Part shown: in pieces, positions 33,315-42,744 of the stretch
Layout: each line of letters starts with the position of its first letter
How positions within the stretch are numbered: the first letter of the stretch is position 1
DNA from: Streptomyces marianii
GTDB lineage: Bacteria > Actinomycetota > Actinomycetes > Streptomycetales > Streptomycetaceae
Direction of reading: 5' to 3'
DNA: 64,000 nucleotides
Assembly: GCF_005795905.1 (NCBI RefSeq)
Contig: NZ_VAWE01000001.1
Coordinates: 620,001-684,000, forward strand
Notes under the pieces: model-generated
Told to the model about the DNA's origin: nothing
Seen by the model: only the letters and a program-made list of their open reading frames with translations
Databases searched by the model: none
Made by a program: the position numbers and the translations under genes

Positions 33315-34568
33315 TCATGGCGCGCTGGTGAGGTAGTGGTGGGCAACGGCCGAAGCGGCGGCCGCGAGCAGGACGAGGGTGAGTGCGACGGCCGCGGTGT
33401 AGACGGCGTAGGCGCGGCGGGCGCGCCGCGGGTAGCCCGTGGCGACCGGGGAGCGCCGGAGCAGGAGCCCCAGGTACGCGGCCGTGGAGGCGGCGAGCCC
33501 GGTGGCGCCCAGGAGTTGGGCGGCGATCCTGTACCCGTCGAGGGGAGGCAGCGGAAGGAGCATCGTGAACGCCTGGACGCTGCCCAGCAGGAGGAGGGCA
33601 CCGACCGCCTGCCGGGTGGTGTGGTCGAGGGGGGCGAGCGCCCAGACGGCGAAGAACGGCAGGAGGAACAGCAGGTTCACCGCGGCGCCCGCGCCCGCGG
33701 TGGCGATTCTGCCCCTCCGTCGGGGCAGATGGAGGAAGTCGTCCACGGTGCAGTACATGATGACCACCGGGAGGCGCCAGCGCAGCCCTATCTCCGACAC
33801 CCGTCCGCCGTGGTGGTGCGCGAGCACTCCGTGGGCGAGTTCGTGCAGCGCGGTGCTCAGCCACAGCAGGGTGGCGACCGCGAGGAGGAGAGCCGGGGCG
33901 GTGAACAGAGCGGCGGTGCCGTCGAGCAGTTCACCGAGGCGCAGCAGCAGGGTGGCCTCCATGAGGAGGGTCAGTGCCAGCAGCGGCAGCAGCGCCGCCG
34001 GTGTGAGCAGGTACCGGGTGAGGCGGTGCAGCCGGGCGGCGGTCGCGTCCGCGTCGGCCACGAGGCGGACGCTGCCGCGCAGCGGCCCTCGGGCAGCGGG
34101 CGGCTCCACGCCGGGAGCGGTCGCGGAGTCGGCTGGGGCCGGTGGCCCGGCGGCGGTGGCGACCGCGTCCGGTGACCCGGCGACCGAGGGGGCTTCGGCC
34201 GCCGGCCCGGCGGCCGGGGCGGCTGCGGATCCGGTGCCGGGAGCGGGGTCTCCCGGTGCGTCGGGGGGCCCGGGGCGGCGCGCGAGGAGATCGCGCGTAC
34301 CGAGCAGCGACAGCAGGGAACGCCAGTGGGAGTCGCCCAGCCGCCGCCCGAACCGTCCGGCGTAGTCGGCCCCGATCTCCTCCAGGGTCCGGGTGCCGTC
34401 CATCCGGGAGATCAGGAAGTGCTCCCGGGGGCCGACCTTGAAGGACTGGCCGCTCCCGGTGTTCTTGATCAGGTGGACGAGATCCGGTCCGTGGAGCAAC
34501 GGCTCGCTGAGGAGCACTCCGGCACGCAGTGCGGGTCGGTAGCGCGCCGGGAGGGAAGGGACGGTCAC
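33315..34568 (-). CDS. M50-family membrane metalloprotease with N-terminal RRE-like region
   Basis: A 417-aa protein. The first 95 residues (LIKNTGSGQSFKVGPREHFL, ISRMDGTRTLEEIGADYAGR) resemble PqqD-like or RRE regions that bind RiPP leaders. A Pro/Ala-rich linker follows. The C-terminal part has about six transmembrane helices and the zinc motif STALHELAHGVLAHHHGG (HExxH, near residue 240), with a later LPLPPLDGYRIAAQLLGA carrying the third ligand Asp. This is the M50 site-2-protease-like fold, found in several RiPP clusters. It could remove the leader within the membrane, or be an immunity protein. The ATG overlaps the stop of the LanB-type gene upstream (ATGA). Confidence 0.8.
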   Translation of the reverse strand: MTVPSLPARYRPALRAGVLLSEPLLHGPDLVHLIKNTGSGQSFKVGPREHFLISRMDGTRTLEEIGADYAGRFGRRLGDSHWRSLLSLLGTRDLLARRPGPPDAPGDPAPGTGSAAAPAAGPAAEAPSVAGSPDAVATAAGPPAPADSATAPGVEPPAARGPLRGSVRLVADADATAARLHRLTRYLLTPAALLPLLALTLLMEATLLLRLGELLDGTAALFTAPALLLAVATLLWLSTALHELAHGVLAHHHGGRVSEIGLRWRLPVVIMYCTVDDFLHLPRRRGRIATAGAGAAVNLLFLLPFFAVWALAPLDHTTRQAVGALLLLGSVQAFTMLLPLPPLDGYRIAAQLLGATGLAASTAAYLGLLLRRSPVATGYPRRARRAYAVYTAAVALTLVLLAAAASAVAHHYLTSAP

Positions 34569-35827
34569 GGCGTCTCCCCGGTCGCGGGCTCACGCAGGGC
34601 GCGGCTGAGGACGTGCGCGAGGTACGCCTCGTCCCTGATGGTGACGTGCAGCCGGTTGTTGGTCATGTGCATGTACGGGGACAGGAGCAGCGGGAGCGCG
34701 GCCGCCGGGTCGGTGACCCGCTCGTCGCGTGCGCCGTCCCAGGAGCGGAAGACCAGGTCGCCGTCGGCGGCCAGCTTCTCGACGCGAGCGCGCAGTTCGG
34801 CGCAGTGCTCCGCCCAGCCGGCCAGGAACGACGGCAGCCTGCCCGGCGCACCGTCGCGGGTGGCGGAACGCACGCGGGCGAAGTGCGCCGCGAGCGAGGC
34901 GGCCATGGCGGCGTAGTTGCGGTCGTACTCCGCGCTGCCGATGAACCCCGTGCCCGGGAAGGCCCGGTGCCAGAAGTCGTAGTAGCTGTCCAGGTACCCC
35001 GCGAGTTCGGCGTCTCCGTGGAGGAAGGTGCCGGACATGACCATCATCAGCTGCGCGGACGTGCCGAGCAGCACCGTGCGCAGATGCAGGTTCTTGGTAC
35101 GGAAGGCGTCGACGACGAGATCGCTGGAGTGCCGGAAGTGCCATTCGGCGAGGGCGACTCCGGCGGGGCCGCCGTACTTGCCGTACTCGGGCTCGTACGG
35201 TTCCGCGCTGCGGGAGTTGTTCGGACGCAGCCGCATCCGGCCCTGGGCGTCGGTGTAGTGACCGCGCTCGGCGCCGGGGAACTCGATGTCGAACAGCGTG
35301 TTGTAGAAGTCGTTGAGGAAACCGGAGTCGACCTCGTAGAGCGCCGGGCGCTCGGCGAGGAAGGCGTCCACGGCCTCCTCCGTGCGGCGCCGCACCTCTG
35401 CCGCGGTCCCCGCCGACGAGGGCTTCAGCCTCAGTCGGACGTGCGGTCCCTCCAGCCAGTAGTTGATGAAGAACCAGCCGGATATCAGCCCGTCGGCCTC
35501 CAGCTCCGCCACGAGCGGCCGGATGCACTGGAGGAGCATGGGCCGGGGATTGGCGGCGTAGAAGACGTGGGTGGCCTGCCAGTCGTGGGCCTCGGCGGGC
35601 GCGGCGGACGGGCGGGCGGCGGACGCCGGGGCCTCGGCGGGCAGCGGGCCCGCGACGGCCGGGAAGGCGTCGGGGACCGCGCCCCCCGCGGACACCCGGT
35701 CCGGCGCCGGGTCGTACCCCGGGCCCGGCACCGACGCGGAGGCGGAGCCCGTGGCGGAGGGCTCCCGGGAGCCGGGAACGGGCTGCTCGCTGTCGGAGGG
35801 GGGCCGGCCGGCGGCGGTCGTGCTCAT
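34565..35827 (-). CDS. LanB C-terminal (thiopeptide-type biosynthesis) protein: elimination or cycloaddition
   Basis: A 420-aa protein. After about 115 low-complexity Ala/Pro residues the conserved domain begins: DWQATHVFYAANPRPMLLQC, ISGWFFINYWLEGPHVRLRL, RMRLRPNNSRSAEPYEPEYG and LSPYMHMTNNRLHVTIRDEA. This is the SpaB_C/thiopeptide-type bacteriocin biosynthesis domain. In thiopeptide and goadsporin clusters such small LanBs either eliminate glutamate from glutamylated Ser/Thr (making dehydroalanine or dehydrobutyrine) or catalyse the [4+2] pyridine formation. Only one such protein is present here, so elimination is the more likely job. It overlaps its upstream partner and the M50 gene by four bases each. 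Confidence 0.85.
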   Translation of the reverse strand: MSTTAAGRPPSDSEQPVPGSREPSATGSASASVPGPGYDPAPDRVSAGGAVPDAFPAVAGPLPAEAPASAARPSAAPAEAHDWQATHVFYAANPRPMLLQCIRPLVAELEADGLISGWFFINYWLEGPHVRLRLKPSSAGTAAEVRRRTEEAVDAFLAERPALYEVDSGFLNDFYNTLFDIEFPGAERGHYTDAQGRMRLRPNNSRSAEPYEPEYGKYGGPAGVALAEWHFRHSSDLVVDAFRTKNLHLRTVLLGTSAQLMMVMSGTFLHGDAELAGYLDSYYDFWHRAFPGTGFIGSAEYDRNYAAMAASLAAHFARVRSATRDGAPGRLPSFLAGWAEHCAELRARVEKLAADGDLVFRSWDGARDERVTDPAAALPLLLSPYMHMTNNRLHVTIRDEAYLAHVLSRALREPATGETP

Positions 35828-38709
35828 CGTCGTCCCTTCGGTCGGGTGGGGACGGCCGCGGTCTCCACGGCCAGTTCGGCGACATGGCTACCCCGCGCGG
35901 ACGACACGTGCAGTCCGCCTTCGTCGGGCAGCATCTCGCGGAGGACCACACGGGCCTCCGACGTCCTGAGCGTGCCCTCGAACGCGGCCAGGGACAGCGG
36001 GCTGTCGAGGTCGACGTACTGCGGCTTGGCCCCGGTCGCGCCGCGCGCCCCGCCGTCGGTGACGGTGGCGAAGACCCGGTCGGGCAGTCCGTGGGCGCGC
36101 CGGAACGCGTGCCACCCCAGGAACCACTCCTCCTGCGTCACACTCCCGCCGTGCAACGGAAGGGCGGAGACGGGGGCGCTCCAGCTGCGCCGGCTGAGCA
36201 CGACGCCACCGTGCCGCACCCGGGGTCGGCGGGTGACACCGCCGACGGGATCGCTCTCGGGGACGCCGCCCCACACGTTCAGCGGCGACATGGAGCTGGG
36301 CGAGAGCAGCAGCAGGGTGCGGGGCAGCTCCGGTAGGGCGAGCGGTACGAGGTAGCCGAGGTACACGGGGACGACCTCGCGGCCGAGCCGGGCGGACCGC
36401 AGGACGAGCCGGTCCTCGCTCTCGTCGTGCACCAGATGCAGATCGTCGAGGTGGAGGCCGTACGGCCCGGGCAGGCCGCCGCTCTCGCCCGGGCAGACGA
36501 TCTCGTACTCGGTCAGCCGGCCGTGGAGGTTGAGGTTGCTGGTGACCGGGCCGCCGGTGACCTCGGCCAGCACGGCTCCGTCCGGGCGGAGTTCGCCGGA
36601 GCGGTGCAGCAGCCGCTCCTCCAGTCCTTCGAAGCAGTGGGTGAAGCGGCTGAACGGGAACGAGACCCCTCCGTAGGAGCGGTTGAGGACCGCCAGGGGC
36701 TCACCGCCGCGCGGGACGGCGAGCTGGACGTGATGGCTCAGCGGCATGAACGGCGGGGTGATCGGCTCGAGTTCACCGGCGACTTCGGCGAGCAGGGTCT
36801 CCCCGACGACGAGGTCGTCATCGCCCTCGTGGTTCTCCCACAGGGCGCGCATCCCCTCGGCGAACGCCTGCCGGGCGGTGTCGAGCGCCTTGAGCTGGGG
36901 CAACCCCAGCCAGTTCTCCTCCGGGACGTACCGTCCCCCGGCGTCGAAGGGGGTGCGCCGGGAGGTGAACGAGATGTACTGGTCGAAGAAGTCCTCGTGG
37001 AAGTCGTGGACGAGTTTCAGCAGGTCGTCGCAGCGTCCGCCGCGGCCGTGGCGGGCGACGAAGAAGCCCTTGAAGGTGATGCGCTGCGGCAGGGTGAGGT
37101 CGAAGGCGGGCAGCACGCGCTCGACGGCGCCCAGCGCCCCGGCGACGGACCGCGTCCAGACGTCGAGGGGCAGCCGTACGTCCCGGCCCGCGGCGACGTC
37201 CTCGTACAGCACCGTCTGGGGCACCCTGCCGTGCGCGGCGCCCAGTTCCGTCTGCACGGTCCGCAGGTCCTCCCTCAGCCCGTCGAGCAGTTCGCGGCGC
37301 TCGCGCGGTGCCGCGGCGGCGAAACGGTCCAGGCGGGTCAGCGGTGTGGCGAGACGTCCGGCGAGTTCGGCGGCCCAGTCGCTGCCGAGGGCGCGGAGCG
37401 ATTCCTGGAAGGCCCGCAGCGGATCGGTGTCGTGGACGCCGGTGCGCAGCCCCGGGACCTGGACCATGCCGATGTCGAGAAGGCCGGTCAGGTACTGCTC
37501 CGCCTCGGCGGCGGTCGCGCCGCGGTCGGCGGCCAGCCAGGCGGCGAGTTCGCCGTGGCGCAGGCTGCCGCGGTCCTCGAGCAGCGCGATGAGCCGCTCC
37601 AGGGTGCCGCTGCGGCGCAGGAAGAACAGCCGGTCCTGGACGGCGTCGAAGGTGACGGCGGTGTCCTCCTCACCGGAGGTGGTCCAGCGGCGCACATAGC
37701 GCACCCGGTCGCCGACGCGGCCCCAGCCGGGTGCGAGGGCCAGCGGCAGATCCGCGCGCCGGGCGGGGTCGGAGGTGACCGCCTCGGCGAGCCGGCCGAG
37801 AGCGGCCACGTTGAGCCGTGCGCGGCCGGTCCACTCGTCGTCGACGCGGACGGCCAGTGCGTCGTGGGCGCCGGGAAACGGGCCGTCGTCGCCGCGAGGG
37901 CCGGGAGCGGCGTCCACCCGCGGGGCCGGACGGTCGGCGGCGTACGCGTCCCCGCCGGAGCGCGGGGCCCTGCCCTCGCCGGAACGCCGCGCAGGGTCCA
38001 CGCCGCAACCCGGGACCCGGCCCTCGCCACCCGCCGGGATCCCGACCGGTCCCGTCCCGTCCGCCGTGAACTCCCCCGGCACCACACCGGTGAACGTGCT
38101 GAACGGGCTCGTCTTGCACGCGGTGCGGTACAGGTACGCCAGCAGGGAGCGCTCGATCTTGCGGTCCCTCTTCCCCGGCGCACGGTCCGGATCGGCGGCC
38201 AGCCGCCGCTGCCAGTCGTCGAGTTGCGCGTCCAGCGTGGGGGACGCCAGCAGCAGACCGCCGCGCAGCCGCGGCTCCCCCGCCAACCGCCCGAGGGCCG
38301 CCCGGGCGAGGCCCGTCTCCCGGGCGAGCAGAGCGGCGCCCTCGGCCCTGCGGTCGTCGAGAGCCCGGCGGTCGGTGAGCCAGCGTTCCAGCATCCGCGC
38401 GGTGTCCGGGTCGTGTGCACGGACCTCCGTGAGCGCGACGTCCGCGTCCCTGGGCAGCCGGTTGTTGAACACCGCACGGCGCACGGCGAGCAGCAGGCGC
38501 CGGGACGACTCGTCGTCGTTGTGGCCGATCAGCCCGTGCAGAAGACCGCCGAGGCGCGTCCCCTCGACGGCCAGCCGCTCGGTCTCGGTGAGCACGTCGT
38601 CGGCCCAGCGGCGGCTCGCCGGGCAGCGGAGCCGGCGCACGCTGTCGACGGACAGCCCGGCGACGCGGAGCATGAACGGCATCGAGATCCCCACCCTTCC
38701 GGTGCTCAT
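35824..38709 (-). CDS. LanB N-terminal (glutamylating) lantibiotic dehydratase
   Basis: A 961-aa protein of the lantibiotic dehydratase N-terminal family, which transfers glutamate from Glu-tRNA to Ser/Thr side chains of the precursor. Conserved segments are FMLRVAGLSVDSVRRLR at the start, YRTACKTSPFSTFTGVVPGE, QRITFKGFFVARHGRGGRCD, GRYVPEENWLGLPQLKALDT and RFTHCFEGLEERLL, ending with FLGWHAFRRAHGLPDRVFAT. The C-terminal elimination domain is a separate protein (34565-35827), the split arrangement of thiopeptide and goadsporin clusters. Start: ATG 38709 is three bases after the upstream stop; ATG 38682 has the better ribosome binding site (GGAAGGGTGGGG) and may be the real one. Confidence 0.88.
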   Translation of the reverse strand: MSTGRVGISMPFMLRVAGLSVDSVRRLRCPASRRWADDVLTETERLAVEGTRLGGLLHGLIGHNDDESSRRLLLAVRRAVFNNRLPRDADVALTEVRAHDPDTARMLERWLTDRRALDDRRAEGAALLARETGLARAALGRLAGEPRLRGGLLLASPTLDAQLDDWQRRLAADPDRAPGKRDRKIERSLLAYLYRTACKTSPFSTFTGVVPGEFTADGTGPVGIPAGGEGRVPGCGVDPARRSGEGRAPRSGGDAYAADRPAPRVDAAPGPRGDDGPFPGAHDALAVRVDDEWTGRARLNVAALGRLAEAVTSDPARRADLPLALAPGWGRVGDRVRYVRRWTTSGEEDTAVTFDAVQDRLFFLRRSGTLERLIALLEDRGSLRHGELAAWLAADRGATAAEAEQYLTGLLDIGMVQVPGLRTGVHDTDPLRAFQESLRALGSDWAAELAGRLATPLTRLDRFAAAAPRERRELLDGLREDLRTVQTELGAAHGRVPQTVLYEDVAAGRDVRLPLDVWTRSVAGALGAVERVLPAFDLTLPQRITFKGFFVARHGRGGRCDDLLKLVHDFHEDFFDQYISFTSRRTPFDAGGRYVPEENWLGLPQLKALDTARQAFAEGMRALWENHEGDDDLVVGETLLAEVAGELEPITPPFMPLSHHVQLAVPRGGEPLAVLNRSYGGVSFPFSRFTHCFEGLEERLLHRSGELRPDGAVLAEVTGGPVTSNLNLHGRLTEYEIVCPGESGGLPGPYGLHLDDLHLVHDESEDRLVLRSARLGREVVPVYLGYLVPLALPELPRTLLLLSPSSMSPLNVWGGVPESDPVGGVTRRPRVRHGGVVLSRRSWSAPVSALPLHGGSVTQEEWFLGWHAFRRAHGLPDRVFATVTDGGARGATGAKPQYVDLDSPLSLAAFEGTLRTSEARVVLREMLPDEGGLHVSSARGSHVAELAVETAAVPTRPKGRR

Positions 38710-38712
38710 CGG

Positions 38713-40416
38713 TCAGGCGATCTCGTGACGGAAGTCGGCGGGGCCGGGCCGTTCGTTGCCGAGCATCATGATCAGCAGGGGTGCCTCTCCGGTGCGTTCG
38801 AGGTCGAGTTCCTCGATGTACGAGATGTTGTCGAAGCCCAGCGCGACGCCGCAGCCGACACCGAGGGCGGAGGCGGCGGTGTAGACGCTCTGTGAGACCG
38901 CGCCGACCACCGCGTTGGCGATGCGGTAGCCGCGGTCGCCGACGGCGTCGAGCACGGCGCGCGTGCGGACGGTCGGCACCAGGACCGCGCCGGTCTGCTC
39001 CAGGTTGTAGTTGGCCAGGAAGTAGTTCTTCTGCAGGAAGGTGCCGGGAGGCCCGGCCTTCAGCAGCCGCAGGGTGTGTGCGGCCGCGTCGTAGGAATAG
39101 GTGCCGGGGGCGATTCCCTCGGTGTGGCCGACGAAGGCGTACAGACCGGCGATCGGGGTGGTACCGGTGTCGGTGTCACCGCCGAGGGACGCGCCGGCGG
39201 CCGCGGCGGCCAGGCAGGACGCCAGGCGGTCGGCGCTCAGGGGCCTCCCGGCGTCGAAGCGGCCGAAGCTGCTGCGGCGGTCGCGCAGTGCGGTGCGCAC
39301 ATCGGCGTCCAGCGGCAGTGGCGCGGGCAGCGGGACCGCCGGCAGCCCGGAGTCGGGGACGGGCGCGGCCGCGGGGGCGAGCGCCCCGGCCGCCGGCCGC
39401 CGGGCGGCGTGCTCCTCCGTGGCCTCCTGCATCCTCGTCACGGCGTCGAAGGCGAGCACGGTGCGCGAGCGTTCGAGGTCGCGGCGGCGGACGGCCGCCG
39501 CAGCCGCCGGCGGCGCGGGCCTGGCCTCCGCGCCCTGCCAGCGCAGCGGTACGACGGCGAACACTCCCTCCTCCTCCGTGCGGATCCCCAGCAGCCGGGC
39601 GAGCCGCTGCTCGTCGAACCACATCAGCGGCTCGACGGAGAGTCCCTGCGCCCTGGCCCAGATCCGCCACGTCTGCACCACGGTGCCGACGTCCATCGTG
39701 ACGGCGTGGAACGAGAAGGAGTTGTACTTGAAGGCGTTCTGCCAGTACTTGACGCCGAGGACGAGGAACTGGTCCGTTCCGGCGGCCCGTTCGGCGGCGG
39801 ACGCCGGTTCGCCGGTTTCGGCGGGCCCGCCGAAACCGGCGGAAGCGCCGGACGACGCGGACACGGAGAAGGCGCCCGGCTCTGCCGGCTCCCCCGGCGT
39901 CGTGGGCTCCGGTTCGCCGACCGCCTCGCGCACCTCACCGGAGACATCGCCGGTGAGGAGGCGCTGCATGGCGTGGTGACGGGTGGCGTAGTAGTGCACG
40001 CCGGGCGGCAGGGGGCCGCTCGGCCCGGACACCCAGTAGATGCTGACGGGGTAGAGGCCGCCGCCGGACGCGGTACCGCGGGACCAGTTGGCGAGCGCGT
40101 GGAACGGCAGCGCGCCGAGGTCGGTGTTGGCCTGGACGCCGAGCCTGCGCCCCGTGAGACCGTAGGAGTCCCGCAGCATGCCGGACAGGGTCGGCAGGTC
40201 GAAGGCCCGCCCGGGGCCGTCGTGGGCCGGGGCCAGTCCGCGGCCGACCGTCGCTCCGGACGGCATGGTGTGGCCGGGCAGCGGCACGGTGTCGGCGCCC
40301 GGATAGAACTTGGTCTTCCGCGGGCCGTCCGCCCAGTTCGGGACGAAGTCCGCCGGCGGCATGGGGACCCTGCCCCTCCGCATGATGGCGGCGGCGTAGT
40401 CATGGGCGTACCCCAT
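38713..40416 (-). CDS. SagB-type azoline dehydrogenase
   Basis: A 567-aa flavoprotein of the SagB/nitroreductase-like family that oxidises azolines to thiazoles and oxazoles using FMN. It consists of two related halves. The first contains DYAAAIMRRGRVPMPPADF, LSGMLRDSYGLTGRR and NWSRGTASGGGLYPVSIYWV; an Ala/Gly/Glu-rich insert lies near residue 185-215. The second has ALRDRRSSFGRFDAGRPLSA, IAGLYAFVGHTEGIAPGTYS and ALGVGCGVALGFDNISYIEE, as in SagB-type enzymes. It sits between the first YcaO and the LanB gene, 46 bp and 3 bp apart respectively, so it is part of the same transcript. Confidence 0.9.
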   Translation of the reverse strand: MGYAHDYAAAIMRRGRVPMPPADFVPNWADGPRKTKFYPGADTVPLPGHTMPSGATVGRGLAPAHDGPGRAFDLPTLSGMLRDSYGLTGRRLGVQANTDLGALPFHALANWSRGTASGGGLYPVSIYWVSGPSGPLPPGVHYYATRHHAMQRLLTGDVSGEVREAVGEPEPTTPGEPAEPGAFSVSASSGASAGFGGPAETGEPASAAERAAGTDQFLVLGVKYWQNAFKYNSFSFHAVTMDVGTVVQTWRIWARAQGLSVEPLMWFDEQRLARLLGIRTEEEGVFAVVPLRWQGAEARPAPPAAAAAVRRRDLERSRTVLAFDAVTRMQEATEEHAARRPAAGALAPAAAPVPDSGLPAVPLPAPLPLDADVRTALRDRRSSFGRFDAGRPLSADRLASCLAAAAAGASLGGDTDTGTTPIAGLYAFVGHTEGIAPGTYSYDAAAHTLRLLKAGPPGTFLQKNYFLANYNLEQTGAVLVPTVRTRAVLDAVGDRGYRIANAVVGAVSQSVYTAASALGVGCGVALGFDNISYIEELDLERTGEAPLLIMMLGNERPGPADFRHEIA

Positions 40417-40461
40417 GGTGTGCCCTGCTTTCTTGGTCGTGGGGTGCCGGGCCGGGCCCGG

Positions 40462-42744
40462 TCAGGGGAAGGGATGCGGCGCGGGGTTGAGGTCGGCGGG
40501 GGTGAGGTCGTGTGCCCGCAGGCCGGCTTCCCGCAGGGCCGTGCGCAGCCGGGGCATGCCGAGGGCGCGCTGCCGGCTCCAGCCGAAGTCGATGGGCAGC
40601 AGGCCGGGTACGAGGACGCTGACGGTGCGCAGTCCGAGCCGGCGCTGCTCGGGCATCGTCTGGTCCACGACGACCACGTCGAATCCGGCCCCGGTGACCG
40701 CGTCGAGGCAGCGGACGAGGTCGTCGCGCAGATCGTCGGAGACGGGCGACACCGGGCCGTCACCGTACAGCTCGTCCATCGGGATCCGGGGCGGGCGGGG
40801 TTCGCCGGGCTCGCCGAGGAGGAAGTGGGCGTGGCGTCCCATCTCCGGGATGCCGTAGACGAGCGGATGGTCGTGGAGGGCGGCGACCCGGTCGAAGTCC
40901 TCGGCCATGGCACGCAGCCGCTGCTCGTCGCGTTCGGTGCGGCCCTGGAGGTTGACGGCGTCGGTGGCGATCTCGCACAGCGCTCCGGCGAGCGCGGCCT
41001 CGGGATCGAGCCCGGCGCCCGCGCCGAAGCACATCCGACCCGGTCCGCCGTCGTGGCGCACGGCGACGCCGGTGACGACGGGTACGGGGAAGGAGATGCG
41101 GGTGTCGAAGAACCGGGCCTCGTACCCGTACATCTCCAGCCGCTCCACCATGTGGCGGGTGGCGGGGCGGGCGCTGGTGCGGGGATCGAGTTCCGGGAGG
41201 CGCGCCTGTCCGTACCAGGTGAGGAGGAAGGCGTCCCGTTCGACGACCTCCATGAGCCCGAAGTAGACGGCCTCCTCCAGGCAGCCGCCGGAGGCACAGC
41301 CGTTGGAGCTCTCCTGGACGAACCGGTTCTCCAGGCCGGGAGCGTGGTAGTACGTCAGTACCTCGGGCACCAGGACGGGGCGTTCGTCGCGCAGCGACCA
41401 GCCCCACACCCAGGGGATCTCGCGGTCGGGGGTGAACGGTCTGACCCTCGGGTTGGCCCGGTGGAAGTCCTCGGAGTAGAGCCCGCACACGCGCGGGTCG
41501 ACCGTGTGGGCACCGCGGGCCCGCAGCCCGTTGAGCGAACCCGTCACGCGGGCGCGCTTGGCACGCGGGCGCATCCCGGCATAGCGCTCCAGACCTTCCA
41601 GTACGCCGATGCGGACACTGTGGCCGAAGCTGTCGGCGTGTCCGCCCCAGAACGTCTCGCGGAGGTACTCGCCGGACCGCATGGAGAAGCAGCCGATGGT
41701 GGCGGAGGTGGACGTGGACGACACGTCGTGGACGACGGACGGCCCGAGCGCGCCGCACAGCGGGTTGGCGAACGGCTCGACGGTCAGGCCGTAGTCGCCG
41801 ATGTCGCGGACCCGGAAGCTGCCCGGCCGGACCTTGGGCGCGGGAATCAGGGTGAGGGCTGCGGCCCCCGGAGTGTCCTCTTCCGGCACCGCACAGCGTG
41901 GGCACTCCGGGTCGGGCACCAGCGGATAGTGACGTACCGTCAGGGTCCGTAGGTCCACGAGGTGCACGGGCGGGAAGATGCCGGTACGGGGGCCGGTACC
42001 GGCGACGAGGCCCGCGACCAGGGCGGCGAGCGCGTCCGCTGCGAACGGCGTGACGTACGGGAGCCGGCCCGCGGCCCGGGTGCCGGAGCCCAGCTCCAGC
42101 GCCTCCCGCAGGGCCACCGACCGCACGGCCTGCCAGCGCCGCTCCAGGCAGTGTGCGCAGGGGCGGCCGGACTCCCCGTCGCGGCCGGGTCCGAGAGGCC
42201 CGACGACGGCGTGGTGGCCGTAGATCCGGACGGGCACGGAGGGTTCGGTTCCGGCGGCGCGGAGGGCGCCCGGCCCGGCCACGGCACCGGGGGTGCCGGC
42301 CCCGGCCACCGCCCGCGGACCTTCCGGTCCGGCCGACGTCCGTACGGCGTCCCGCCCGGACGCGTCGGCCACGGCCGGGGCGAAGGCGTCGCGCACGCCC
42401 AGGGCGGCGATGTCGAGCCGGGGACGGATACCGTGCCGGGCGAGCGCGGGGCCCAGGAGGCACACCAGTTCCTCGCAGGACCGGTCACGGGCCGTGGCCG
42501 TGGCCGGGGCCGTGGCCGTGGCCGGGGATCCCGGCGCGGCGGTCGCGGACGCGGTCGCGGACGCGGTCGCGGCAGTCGCGGTCGCGGTGGGAGTCGGGAC
42601 CGGGGCCGGGGCCGGGGATCCCGGCGCGGCAGTCGCTGACGCGGTCGCGGTCGGAGTCGGGGCGGGCGGGGACCCCGGCGCGGCGGTCGCGGTGGGCGTG
42701 AGCGTCTTCACGGCGGGCGCGGGCGGGTTCGTGTCAGCGGGCAT
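40462..42744 (-). CDS. YcaO cyclodehydratase (azoline-forming), first copy
   Basis: A 760-aa paralogue of the YcaO protein at 29496-31460. It has an N-terminal low-complexity tail of about 90 residues made of TATA, SATA and AAPGSP repeats (repetitive at DNA level too). An E1-like partner region with CxxC pairs (CAHCLERRWQAVRS, ECPRCAVPEE) follows, then the YcaO domain: GVLEGLERYAGMRPRAKRA, RFVQESSNGCASGGCLEEAV, YFGLMEVVERDAFLLTWYGQ and the C-terminal PHPFP. It should install azolines with ATP. Two YcaO enzymes may divide the Cys and Ser/Thr positions. The start overlaps the end of the upstream ThiF-like gene by eleven bases. Confidence 0.9.
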   Translation of the reverse strand: MPADTNPPAPAVKTLTPTATAAPGSPPAPTPTATASATAAPGSPAPAPVPTPTATATAATASATASATAAPGSPATATAPATATARDRSCEELVCLLGPALARHGIRPRLDIAALGVRDAFAPAVADASGRDAVRTSAGPEGPRAVAGAGTPGAVAGPGALRAAGTEPSVPVRIYGHHAVVGPLGPGRDGESGRPCAHCLERRWQAVRSVALREALELGSGTRAAGRLPYVTPFAADALAALVAGLVAGTGPRTGIFPPVHLVDLRTLTVRHYPLVPDPECPRCAVPEEDTPGAAALTLIPAPKVRPGSFRVRDIGDYGLTVEPFANPLCGALGPSVVHDVSSTSTSATIGCFSMRSGEYLRETFWGGHADSFGHSVRIGVLEGLERYAGMRPRAKRARVTGSLNGLRARGAHTVDPRVCGLYSEDFHRANPRVRPFTPDREIPWVWGWSLRDERPVLVPEVLTYYHAPGLENRFVQESSNGCASGGCLEEAVYFGLMEVVERDAFLLTWYGQARLPELDPRTSARPATRHMVERLEMYGYEARFFDTRISFPVPVVTGVAVRHDGGPGRMCFGAGAGLDPEAALAGALCEIATDAVNLQGRTERDEQRLRAMAEDFDRVAALHDHPLVYGIPEMGRHAHFLLGEPGEPRPPRIPMDELYGDGPVSPVSDDLRDDLVRCLDAVTGAGFDVVVVDQTMPEQRRLGLRTVSVLVPGLLPIDFGWSRQRALGMPRLRTALREAGLRAHDLTPADLNPAPHPFP

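Noticed and set aside
36427..38895. An 822-codon plus-strand frame opposite the LanB gene
   Set aside because: Antisense shadow of the glutamylating LanB; no domain features.
39076..41952. A 958-codon plus-strand frame opposite SagB and YcaO genes
   Set aside because: Shadow frame; composition is low-complexity Gly/Arg/Val/Glu and both genes on the other strand are well supported.
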